A stretch of DNA of 64,000 nt from Agaribacillus sp965228415 (lineage in GTDB: Bacteria > Bacteroidota > Bacteroidia > Cytophagales > Cyclobacteriaceae): assembly GCA_965228415.1 (NCBI GenBank), contig OZ245814.1, forward strand, positions 5,394,001 through 5,458,000, in the 5' to 3' direction. The stretch's first letter is position 1. Every line of letters starts with the position of its first letter. Position numbers and translations under genes: made by a program. Shown piece by piece: positions 36,969-44,374 of this stretch. The notes beneath the pieces were generated by a model that was not told the DNA's origin, ran no database searches, and saw only the letters and a program-made list of their open reading frames with translations.

Positions 36969-38216
36969 ATGAATAAAACCAGACTTCTTCATTGGGTTGT
37001 TTTTGTTGCAGGATTAATATTTATTTCTCTTTTTACCTGGTGGACATCTCCCTTCAAATCATACGACTTTAGTGAAGCGCCTGAAAGCGTTAAAAAGGAT
37101 AGTACCACACTCATAATTCCCGGGGAGTTAAAAAGTATAATCGACACCTACGACTTATGGGTAAAAGAGCATATTGATTCAGGCAAGGCACCTGGGGCTG
37201 CGGTGGCTATTGTAAAAGGAGGCAACATAGTACATTTAAAGGGGTATGGCCTGAAGTCAACCTCTCAATCCGACTCGATAGATGAGCATACAGTTTTTCG
37301 AATTGCCTCGGTGTCCAAAGGTTTTGCTTCGGTCCTGGCCGGTGTATTGACGGAGGACAGCCTTTTACACTGGGATGATCCTGTCTCTAAACATTTACCG
37401 GATTTTTCATTGAGGGACACCCTCAACAGCAAAGATTTGGCAATAAAACACCTTTTAAGCCATACCACAGGGTTACCGCGACACGCTTATACCGATTTGA
37501 TAGAGTCAGGTTCCAAATATCAAAATATATTAACCAGCATTCAGCAATTACCATTAATTGGTCCGGTGGGTAAGTATTATTCTTACCAAAATGTTATCTA
37601 TAGCCTTTTCAGCGATATTGCTATGGCCGCCACCAATATGCCCTATGATCGCCTGATGCATCAGTATTTATTCAAGCCTATTGGCATGGCGGATGCTTCT
37701 GTTTGTTACGACTCTTTAATTAAAAGCCAAAACTTCGCTTTTCCCCATGTCAGGACCTACGAAGGGTGGCGGCCCACTGAAATAAGTAAAACTTATTATA
37801 ATGTCATTCCAGCCGCAGGTGTGAATGCAAGCATTTCAGATATGGCCAATTGGCTAAATACCATGATGGGAAACACACCTGACATTGTTTCTGTTTCAAC
37901 CCTGGATAAACTATTTACACCAATCATCGAAACACCGAGAAGAAGATACCTTCGTCACTGGCCCGCCCTAAAAAAGGCATATTACGGACTGGGATGGCGG
38001 GTTTTTAAATATGGAGACCATAAAATTATATATCACGGTGGCTATGTAAATGACTATCGCGCGGAGATCGGCTTTGATATTATTGAACAAATCGGCATTG
38101 TTGTATTGACCAACGCCCCATGCCCTTTGGCTAACCAGGGTATATCTACTTTTTTTAAGTCTTATTTCGAGCAACAGGTTCAGGCCGGCCAGGCGAAGAA
38201 AAAAACCAGACTGTAA
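36969..38216 (+). CDS. Membrane-anchored serine hydrolase, beta-lactamase/class C-like
   Basis: A 415-residue protein of the PF00144 family (class C beta-lactamase, DD-peptidase and esterase relatives). An N-terminal hydrophobic segment (WVVFVAGLIFISLFTWW, residues 9-25) directs export and may stay as an anchor. The catalytic motifs are SxxK as SVSK (Ser114, Lys117), YxN as YQN (206-208) and the third motif as HGG (356-358) in place of KTG. HGG is usual in the esterase/peptidase branch rather than in true beta-lactamases. It is likely to act on peptidoglycan peptides, D-amino acid amides or esters in the periplasm; resistance should not be assumed. A good Shine-Dalgarno-like GGAGG precedes the ATG. 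Confidence 0.85.
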   Translation: MNKTRLLHWVVFVAGLIFISLFTWWTSPFKSYDFSEAPESVKKDSTTLIIPGELKSIIDTYDLWVKEHIDSGKAPGAAVAIVKGGNIVHLKGYGLKSTSQSDSIDEHTVFRIASVSKGFASVLAGVLTEDSLLHWDDPVSKHLPDFSLRDTLNSKDLAIKHLLSHTTGLPRHAYTDLIESGSKYQNILTSIQQLPLIGPVGKYYSYQNVIYSLFSDIAMAATNMPYDRLMHQYLFKPIGMADASVCYDSLIKSQNFAFPHVRTYEGWRPTEISKTYYNVIPAAGVNASISDMANWLNTMMGNTPDIVSVSTLDKLFTPIIETPRRRYLRHWPALKKAYYGLGWRVFKYGDHKIIYHGGYVNDYRAEIGFDIIEQIGIVVLTNAPCPLANQGISTFFKSYFEQQVQAGQAKKKTRL

Positions 38217-38387
38217 TATCTCTGTAAGAGCACTTTACACTTAAGTACGCCGATACCGGACAATCAATCACGGTGATTTAATAGAAAATAGTTGCCCAAT
38301 CAACCGGCAAAATCACACTTTTTTATTATATTTGCTTTGTTTATTACAATTTTTTCAAAATATATTTATAACGAAATTATACCAACG

Positions 38388-38624
38388 ATGGGGGTACTAC
38401 AAAACTTAAAAAAGAGAATTGGAAGATCCTTCAAAACTATCAAGTCGTCTGTTGTTGAGGAAGTACCTGAAGAAGTAGTTGGGTGCGTTTTTTGTAATGA
38501 AACCTCATGTACGCACGACGACATTGAGCAATGTCCTAACAGGCAGTACCATGAAAAAATGTATGCCTCGCAGAATAGCACAGCGTCGGGAGATGCAAAA
38601 GATGCTACACCTTCAAAGGAATAA
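38388..38624 (+). CDS. Small Cys-rich protein of unknown function
   Basis: I start at the ATG of MGVLQNLKKRIG (38388), which removes a dubious 32-residue hydrophobic extension. The 78-residue product has a basic N-terminus (LKKRIGRSFKTIK), an acidic VVEEVPEEVV stretch, and then a compact C-x2-C...C...C arrangement (CVFCNETSCTHDDIEQCPNRQYHEK) with two His, which could bind one zinc ion. The tail is Ser/Ala/Asp-rich and unstructured. I do not recognise the family. It stands alone upstream of tRNA-Asn. Confidence 0.5.
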   Translation: MGVLQNLKKRIGRSFKTIKSSVVEEVPEEVVGCVFCNETSCTHDDIEQCPNRQYHEKMYASQNSTASGDAKDATPSKE

Positions 38625-38785
38625 GCAGCCTGTCTGATACCATTTCATAACTTAAAGAATCCATTAAAATACGGGAGATAAAAACAAAAAAGAACTTCTC
38701 ATTTAAATCGATTTCGATCATTCAAAACACGGATATCGCAGCTTGGCAAGGATACAGTAAATTACGCCAAAGATTACCTTAAAGT

Positions 38786-38807
38786 GGCCTGATGGCAACA
38801 TCAGACC
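38786..38807. other. Hairpin with GCAA tetraloop
   Basis: CTGATG and CATCAG flank a GCAA loop, extended by GG/CC beyond one mismatch. It lies about 160 bp after the small Cys-rich gene and 100 bp before the tRNA, without an adjacent T run. It may be part of a 3' untranslated region. Confidence 0.3.
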
Positions 38808-38908
38808 AGATGACTCCAAGCCAATCTTTTTTTAAAAAATTATAACCAAATTATTGCAAAATATAAATCAGCAAACTAATATTGCAATCCATTTTTGGGA
38901 TATTAAAT

Positions 38909-38982
38909 TCCCCCTTAGCTCAGTTGGTTAGAGCGGCTGACTGTTAATCAGTAGGTCCTTGGTTCGAGCCCAAGAGGGGGAG
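38909..38982 (+). tRNA. tRNA-Asn (anticodon GTT)
   Basis: A 74-nt cloverleaf: acceptor arms TCCCCCT (38909-38915) and AGGGGGA (38975-38981), D arm GCTC...GAGC, anticodon stem with loop CTGTTAA (38941-38947) giving anticodon GTT, and T arm with GGTTCGAGCC. CCA is not encoded. A strong terminator follows directly. Confidence 0.97.
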
Positions 38983-38990
38983 CAGTTTTG

Positions 38991-39029
38991 AAGCCTTGTA
39001 AATCAGTGATTTATGAGGCTTTTGTTTTT
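38991..39029 (+). terminator. Rho-independent terminator of the tRNA-Asn transcript
   Basis: A 13-bp stem (38991-39003 with 39009-39021, two G-U pairs) around a CAGTG loop is followed by TTTGTTTTT. It starts 9 bases after the tRNA. Confidence 0.85.
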
Positions 39030-39466
39030 CTACGCTTAGCTGGATTTACTGGCATCCGGTTGAATTTGCTCGCTTCTTTGGAAAGGTGGGGTTGCAGTGA
39101 ATTATCAGGATGTTTTGGTTGAAAAATCAGCGCTGCTTAACGCTTTATCGGTCAAATACCCGAACTGCTCATGATATCAGAAAATAATACGATATCTCCG
39201 GAGTAAGGTGAAATATTTCCCATTATAATGCTTATTTAGAGACGTGGAATAAAATATTTTTCATTATAACCACTATTTTGAAAAAAAATCCATTATGGAT
39301 GGGTTTTAATAGCATTGAAACTTTGTGAAAGAACAGATGAAAAAAGAGCTAAAGGAAATTGAAAGCAGACATAATATTGCCGTTCTTTATGCATGTGAAA
39401 CAGGTTTCAGAACCTGTACACATTACTGAAGTATTCAGTCTAAACCAATAAAAACAATTGCCAATA
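39030..39466. other. Intergenic region between tRNA-Asn and the sulfatase gene
   Basis: No gene is supported in these 437 bases. There are two similar stretches (AAATATTTCCCATTATAATG near 39210 and AAATATTTTTCATTATAACC near 39252) and a 7-bp inverted repeat just upstream of the sulfatase. No integrase or copy of the tRNA 3' end was seen, although this is the kind of place where islands insert. Confidence 0.4.
39400..39417. promoter_or_regulatory. Inverted repeat upstream of the sulfatase
   Basis: ACAGGTT-TCAG-AACCTGT is a perfect 7-bp dyad, with TGTG and CACA on its outer sides adding a weaker outer match. It lies 50 bp before the chosen start codon and could be an operator or a leader hairpin. 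Confidence 0.35.
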
Positions 39467-40966
39467 ATGACTATTTCTATGAGTACGATTATAAGATCTA
39501 TTGTTGTTATGTTAACAATTACGCTGTTTTCATGCAAAAGAGAAAAGTCACCACCTCCACTCAAAAGGCCTAATGTGGTTTTCATTTTGACCGATCAATG
39601 GAGATCTTCTGCTTTCGGCTTTAATGGGAATGATATAGTAAAGACCCCTTATTTGGATGCTTTCTCAAAGGAAGCTGTCAATTTTAGGAATGCGGTGTCA
39701 GTTACACCCGTCTGCACCCCATTTCGTGCTTCTTTGATGACAGGTAAGTATCCTACGAGTACCGGTATGTTTATCAACGACCTCTACTTGCCTTCAGAGG
39801 AGTACTGCATGGCAGAAATTTATGGAAATGCGGGATATAATACTGCCTATCTGGGGAAATGGCACCTGGATGGTCATGGAAGAACCAGCTATGTAGCTCC
39901 TGATAGGAGGCAGGGTTGGCAACAGTGGAAGGGGGCAGAGTGCGACCACAATTACTGGAGTGAGCACTACTTTCACAATGATGATACCACCAAGAGGTTT
40001 TGGGAGGGTTATTCGACCTATGCCATCGCCAAAGAGGCCGAGGCATACATGGAAAGTTTTGTCGGACAGAAAGAACCTTTCTTTCTATTTGTATCCATTG
40101 CTACGCCCCATTTTCCTCACCACACCGCACCTGAAGCGTACAAGCAGCGCTATGATACGGGCAATCTGGCCCTACCCCCTAATGTACCTGTAAACCGAAG
40201 GCAAAAGGCATTGGTCGAGATGCAGGGATATTATGCCCATGCAACTGCCACAGACAGTGCCATAGGAGGCATTATAGACAAAGTGAAGGAACTCGACATT
40301 TTAGATAATACCATAATCATTTTCACTACGGACCACGGGGAGATGATGGGCGCACACGATGTAAGCCCTTTATTAAAGCAACAACCCTATTCCGAGGCTG
40401 CCAATGTACCGTTCCTGGTTTCATATCCGGGTATTGGAAAAAATGCAGGCAGTATTGCGCAGGCCCCGATAACTACTCCGGACATACTTCCTTCCTTACT
40501 TTCATTGTGTGATATAGAGGTACCAAAGGGCCTGGAAGGGTATGACCTTTCCAGTATAATGAAAGAACCTGAAACAGGTAAAGACAGAGCCGCGCTCTAC
40601 ATGAACCTTTGTCCTTTCGGGAGGAATTACGGTGATGAGGAGTTTCGAGCTATACAGACAGCCAGATACAGATACATCAAGACACACGAAGGGCCTTATA
40701 TGCTTTTTGATATTCAAAATGACCCTTATGAGATGGAAAACCTAATAGATAGCGCCAACCTCGTCGATGTACAGAAGGAACTAGACCAAAAGCTGATGGA
40801 AGAACTGCAAAGGATAGGAGAGGAAGATATTCTGCCGAGAGCGTATTATCTTGAAAAGTTTGGATATTATGGCAGGAAAGAGTTTCGAGATAATTACCAT
40901 ATCGATGAACTGCAGGAAGTGGAAACGGTCATTACGCCGAATGGAGCATTCAGGATCCGGGATTAA
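39467..40966 (+). CDS. Type I sulfatase, probable lipoprotein
   Basis: A 499-residue formylglycine-dependent sulfatase (PF00884) starting at the ATG of MTISMSTII. The longer frame uses a TTG and adds three residues. The N-terminus is a lipoprotein signal ending in the lipobox LFSC (Cys23). The catalytic domain opens with NVVFILTDQWR (metal-binding Asp) and has the sulfatase signature CTPFRASLMTGKYPT, in which Cys83 would be converted to formylglycine. FTTDHGEMMGAHD carries further metal ligands. Members remove sulfate from polysaccharides, glycosaminoglycans or small molecules. No polysaccharide-utilisation locus is adjacent, so the substrate is open. The maturation enzyme must be encoded elsewhere. 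Confidence 0.9.
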   Translation: MTISMSTIIRSIVVMLTITLFSCKREKSPPPLKRPNVVFILTDQWRSSAFGFNGNDIVKTPYLDAFSKEAVNFRNAVSVTPVCTPFRASLMTGKYPTSTGMFINDLYLPSEEYCMAEIYGNAGYNTAYLGKWHLDGHGRTSYVAPDRRQGWQQWKGAECDHNYWSEHYFHNDDTTKRFWEGYSTYAIAKEAEAYMESFVGQKEPFFLFVSIATPHFPHHTAPEAYKQRYDTGNLALPPNVPVNRRQKALVEMQGYYAHATATDSAIGGIIDKVKELDILDNTIIIFTTDHGEMMGAHDVSPLLKQQPYSEAANVPFLVSYPGIGKNAGSIAQAPITTPDILPSLLSLCDIEVPKGLEGYDLSSIMKEPETGKDRAALYMNLCPFGRNYGDEEFRAIQTARYRYIKTHEGPYMLFDIQNDPYEMENLIDSANLVDVQKELDQKLMEELQRIGEEDILPRAYYLEKFGYYGRKEFRDNYHIDELQEVETVITPNGAFRIRD

Positions 40967-41131
40967 GGTCGGTATCTATCGGTTGAAGGAGTTAGTTGCA
41001 TTCTTCAAAAAAGAAGTATTTGCTTCCATATGTAACTATGAATATTTAAAAATGGAAGCGGTTGCAAATTAGACGGCAACATCCCTGCTAATTATAAAAT
41101 CAGACCACAAAAGCGTGTAAAAACTTAGAGA

Positions 41132-41716
41132 ATGGATTATGATTTGCTAAAGGCTCATTTTTCCAGATATGTCGATCTAAGATCTTCTGAGTTGACATTT
41201 ATTTGTGAGCATTATCAACAAAAAAATGTTGCTAAAGGTGAACATATATTAAGGAATGGGGAAATATGCCGATTTGAAGGATTTGTAGTAAGTGGGTGCT
41301 TCAAAATATATATGATAGATATGCACGGCAATGAAAAGATTCTATACTTCGCCGCTGAAGATTGGTGGATTATGGAAATTGATAGTTTCACCAACCAAAT
41401 CGGCTCGAGTCTTAATGTTCAGGCGATTGAGGACAGTGCAATACTATTTATCACTAAGACAGCAAAAGAACGTCTTTATGAGGAGCTACCGAAAGTAGAA
41501 AGATTGTTCCGAATAATGTCCCAAAAAGCGGTGGTAGCCTGGCAAAGGAGGCTGGTTCGCAACCATACGATGAACGCCGAACAGCGTTACCATCATTTCG
41601 TAACTTCCTATCCCGACATTGCCATGAGGGTAACCAACAAGCAAATAGCCAGCTACCTGGGTATCACACAGGAATTTGTGAGCAAAATCCGCAAAAAACG
41701 ACTTAAGAAAAAATAG
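41132..41716 (+). CDS. Crp/Fnr family transcriptional regulator
   Basis: A 194-residue regulator with an N-terminal cyclic-nucleotide-binding-type beta-roll (residues about 20-125: KGEHILRNGEICRFEGFVVSG, then EKILYFAAEDWW) and a C-terminal helix-turn-helix (VTNKQIASYLGITQEFVSKIRKKRLKKK). It is the Bacteroidota type that is shorter than E. coli Crp and lacks obvious Fe-S cysteines. The effector is unknown. The gene lies upstream of a same-strand cluster (41899-44021) that it may control, or it may regulate the sulfatase gene before it. Confidence 0.85.
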   Translation: MDYDLLKAHFSRYVDLRSSELTFICEHYQQKNVAKGEHILRNGEICRFEGFVVSGCFKIYMIDMHGNEKILYFAAEDWWIMEIDSFTNQIGSSLNVQAIEDSAILFITKTAKERLYEELPKVERLFRIMSQKAVVAWQRRLVRNHTMNAEQRYHHFVTSYPDIAMRVTNKQIASYLGITQEFVSKIRKKRLKKK

Positions 41717-41898
41717 TCTCAATTTATTGAACTAGTTCAAGAATTTTAATTTTCCAAACCCACAACTTTGCATTGAGTTCTTTGCGAATTGATGGATTCT
41801 GGTTTTGCAGTTTTCTTTGAAGCTATAGAAAGGCGCAAATAATTGTTAGTTCAATAACAATTCATTATTAAATTATTTAACCAAAATAAGCATATAAT

Positions 41899-42377
41899 AT
41901 GAGACGTTTTTTTTTGTTGGGATTAGTGTTATTAATGTCCTTATCAAGCTTTTCGGCCTGGAGCCAATTACAGCTGCCCGGGGACATGACAGCCGAGCAA
42001 GCTACTACAATTATAAAAGCGGCACAGGAAAAAGCTGAAGCGGAAAATATTCTTGTGAACGTAGCCATCGTAGATGCGGGTGCCAACCTTAAGGCTTTCT
42101 TACGGATGGATCATATTTAGGCAGTATAGACGTGGCTATAAAAAAAGCGAAGACGGCCAGATACTTCAACGCCCCTACAGGCGAGATAGGTAAAATTGCT
42201 CAGCCCGGAGAAGCCATATATAACATCGAACATTCCAATGACGGGCTGATTACTTTTCCGGGAGGAGTACCCATAAAAGACAAAAAAGGAATTATTATTG
42301 GAGCGATCGGGATTAGTGGCGGTACCATTGAGCAAGACCATAATATTGCCACAGGTGCGGCAGAATCAATACTTTAA
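41899..42377 (+). pseudogene. GlcG/HbpS (DUF336) family exported protein, broken by frameshift
   Basis: Two frames together make one family member (PF03928). The first part (41899-42120) has a signal peptide (FLLGLVLLMSLSSFSAWSQ), AEQATTIIKAAQEKAEAEN and VNVAIVDAGANLKAFLRMD, then stops at TAG. The second part continues in the -1 frame as GSYLGSIDVAIKKAKTARYF, IYNIEHSNDGLITFPGGVPI and GAIGISGGT. Family members normally read RMDGS/A in this place. The sequence ATGGATCAT looks like ATGGATGGATCAT with one GGAT lost, so a 4-bp slippage deletion explains the break. The family binds haem or other small ligands. It could also be a sequencing error. It lies 12 bp before the next gene. Confidence 0.8.
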
Positions 42378-42389
42378 CAACCGAGTAAT

Positions 42390-43586
42390 ATGAAAGCAAA
42401 ATTTGTAGTGTGGGGCCTGGCCTTTTGTACCTTATTTCAGCCGGCATTGCTTTTTGCCCAACCAAAGTTCTCTTTGACCCCTGTGGGAAAAGCGGAAACC
42501 TCATTGAATAGCGTAACCTGTACAGTTCATCAAATAAATGGAGCGAACTACATCTATTCCGGAGGAAGTGATGATAAGATTGATATATTCAAGGTCGATG
42601 ATGAGGGTAAAATAAAAAATATAGCCAGAACCCAGGTTTCAGGTAAACATATAAGAGGAATAATCGCCGACAAGATTGAGGGAAAGGATTTTCTTTTTGC
42701 AGGCATAAAGGGTGGAGATGCGGTCGAAGTATTTGAAATCAATAAGGATGGTACCCTCAACAGTGTATTTATTGCCAGAGATACCGAGTCTACATATGTG
42801 GGAATTGTGATCACTTTACAGGTGGTTCATATGGCTGAATCGTCGTACCTGTTTGTAGGTGGGCTTGAGAAATCACCGGGGCTGAGTAGTTTCAAAATTT
42901 TCCCTGATGGTCACCTTGAGCATGTTCAATCAATGGCTGATACGAAGGAATTGTTTATGGATGGTGTAATAGCAATGTCGATTCATCGCATTGAAGGCAA
43001 AACATTCCTGTTCACAGGTGGATTCCACGACAATGGGCTGAGTAGTTTTCAAGTGTATGAAGATGGTCATTTTGAAAATAGGGACAATGTTGGCGATGAT
43101 CATGTGAGGTATTTGAACGGAACCTATCCCGTCATTTCTGCGACGCTGTCAGGCAGGCACTATGTGGTGGTTGGTCATCGTCACCACATTTATTACGAAC
43201 CCACCAGTTGGGTAAAGGATAGAGATAATTACTATTATCACGGTGATGCGGTGAGTGTTTTTATCACTAACGACCAGGGAGAATTAGTGCCTCGTTCAGT
43301 TTTTAAGGGTAATAGCGGGACGCTCATCAAAGGGCAAACCCGGCTGCAATCTCTACCAATAGATGATAAGTATGAGTTGGTTGCGGTGGCAACAAGAGAT
43401 GACAGGAGCATTCAGCTTTGTGTGTTGGATCACAAGGGAAGGCTAATTGATGCGGGAAAATTATTAACAGACATTCCTGTCTATTATGGCTTGACTGGGA
43501 AAAAAATAGGAGATCAGCTCTTTCTGTTTGTCGGGTCGACGGAAGGAAAAGCGTTTGTATCCTACCGGTTAGATCCTGCAGATTAA
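42390..43586 (+). CDS. Secreted beta-propeller-like protein
   Basis: A 398-residue exported protein with a clear signal peptide (1-24, ending LLFAQ). The mature part repeats a pattern of four short strands with the recurring phrase 'x-G-G-x...SSF+(I/V)xxDGHLE' (FKIFPDGHLEHVQ, FQVYEDGHFENRD, FEINKDGTLNSV, FKVDDEGKIKNI), as in six- or seven-bladed propellers such as the lactonase family. Blade count about seven. I cannot assign a reaction; no clear catalytic set is visible. It follows the broken GlcG-like gene and precedes the Dabb-domain gene, all on one strand with short gaps, so they likely form an operon for the handling of some small compound. Confidence 0.65.
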   Translation: MKAKFVVWGLAFCTLFQPALLFAQPKFSLTPVGKAETSLNSVTCTVHQINGANYIYSGGSDDKIDIFKVDDEGKIKNIARTQVSGKHIRGIIADKIEGKDFLFAGIKGGDAVEVFEINKDGTLNSVFIARDTESTYVGIVITLQVVHMAESSYLFVGGLEKSPGLSSFKIFPDGHLEHVQSMADTKELFMDGVIAMSIHRIEGKTFLFTGGFHDNGLSSFQVYEDGHFENRDNVGDDHVRYLNGTYPVISATLSGRHYVVVGHRHHIYYEPTSWVKDRDNYYYHGDAVSVFITNDQGELVPRSVFKGNSGTLIKGQTRLQSLPIDDKYELVAVATRDDRSIQLCVLDHKGRLIDAGKLLTDIPVYYGLTGKKIGDQLFLFVGSTEGKAFVSYRLDPAD

Positions 43587-43619
43587 TTCATATCAAAAGA
43601 TCAGCTTACAAAATTAATT

Positions 43620-44021
43620 ATGACTATGAAAAATAAAATTTCTACCCCATTCGCATTGTCAATGCTCGCGGTGGCGGTTATCAGCCTCTCTTTTACCATA
43701 ATAAAAAAGAAAAAGCCTGTTTTAAGACATGTGGTGTCATTTCAGTTTAAAGATGAGGTAACCGAGGAAAGAAGGGCTCAGGCTGTCAAAGATTTTTTAG
43801 ACCTAAAAAACAGAATCCCGGAAATTAAAAAATTTGAAGGCGGAGAAAATATTAGCGTAGAGGGGTATGACAAGGGTTTTACCCATTGCTACGTGCTGAC
43901 CTTTGAAAATGAGGAAGGTAGAAGCATATACTTGCCTCATCCTGCTCATATAGAAGTTGCAAAGAAAAACAAGCCGCTGATGAAAGATCTATTCGTGGTT
44001 GATTATTGGGGAGAGGAATAA
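43620..44021 (+). CDS. Exported Dabb (stress-responsive A/B barrel) domain protein
   Basis: A 133-residue protein with an N-terminal hydrophobic segment (FALSMLAVAVISLSFTII) and a single Dabb domain (PF07876) beginning LRHVVSFQFKDEVT. The domain includes ERRAQAVKDFLDLKNRIPEIKKFEGGENIS and the characteristic C-terminal YLPHPAHIEVAKKNKPLMKDLFVVDYW. The family forms a dimeric alpha/beta barrel; some members bind or degrade small hydrophobic compounds, most are uncharacterised. Its export signal suggests an extracytoplasmic role together with the propeller-like protein 33 bp upstream. A weak hairpin follows the stop. Confidence 0.85.
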   Translation: MTMKNKISTPFALSMLAVAVISLSFTIIKKKKPVLRHVVSFQFKDEVTEERRAQAVKDFLDLKNRIPEIKKFEGGENISVEGYDKGFTHCYVLTFENEEGRSIYLPHPAHIEVAKKNKPLMKDLFVVDYWGEE

Positions 44022-44040
44022 ACTTCTTCTTAAAGAAGTT
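44021..44040 (+). terminator. Hairpin after the Dabb-domain gene, possible weak terminator
   Basis: AACTTCTT (44021-44028) and AAGAAGTT (44033-44040) form a perfect 8-bp stem with a CTTA loop, starting at the last base of the stop codon. There is no long T run after it. Confidence 0.4.
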
Positions 44041-44128
44041 GCATTTCCTGACATGAATGGCTTCCAAGTGTGCATTCCATTAGTGTAATGATATTTTGGG
44101 ATAAAACTTATCAATTCCCTGGCATTTA

Positions 44129-44359
44129 TTAATCAGTATCTCCATCATTTATTATATTAAACTTAATAAACGCGTTCCAGATACAATCAATATCATTTAG
44201 TGCAGTTTGTTCCGATTCCTGATCAGTGTCTTTTGAAATAGACAAAGTTTTAGTTTGCTTTTTATATTCAACTGTATACAAGTCAGCCTCTTTAACATTA
44301 CCCATAAACTTTTTGGCTAATTCAGGCGAAACATTCATAAATTTTTTGCTGTATTTCAT
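44129..44359 (-). CDS. Small unknown protein at the end of the type I RM operon
   Basis: A 76-residue soluble product with a basic N-terminal half (MKYSKKFMNVSPELAKKFMGN, VEYKKQTKTLSISK) and an acidic C-terminal half ending NDGDTD. I do not recognise the family. It starts 15 bp after hsdR stops on the same strand, so it would be the last gene of the restriction operon. It might be a chance frame, but its position and normal codon content favour a real gene. Confidence 0.45.
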   Translation of the reverse strand: MKYSKKFMNVSPELAKKFMGNVKEADLYTVEYKKQTKTLSISKDTDQESEQTALNDIDCIWNAFIKFNIINDGDTD

Positions 44360-44374
44360 GATTAATCAGTTTTT

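Noticed and set aside
36969..38216. Beta-lactamase resistance gene
   Set aside because: The third motif is HGG, not KTG, and the protein has an N-terminal anchor; it belongs to the broader serine hydrolase/esterase branch.
38909..39466. Integrative element inserted at tRNA-Asn
   Set aside because: No integrase gene and no second copy of the tRNA 3' end were found in the window.
41899..42377. Programmed ribosomal frameshift in the GlcG-like gene
   Set aside because: No slippery heptamer or downstream pseudoknot is seen at 42108, and a 4-bp deletion explains the break fully.
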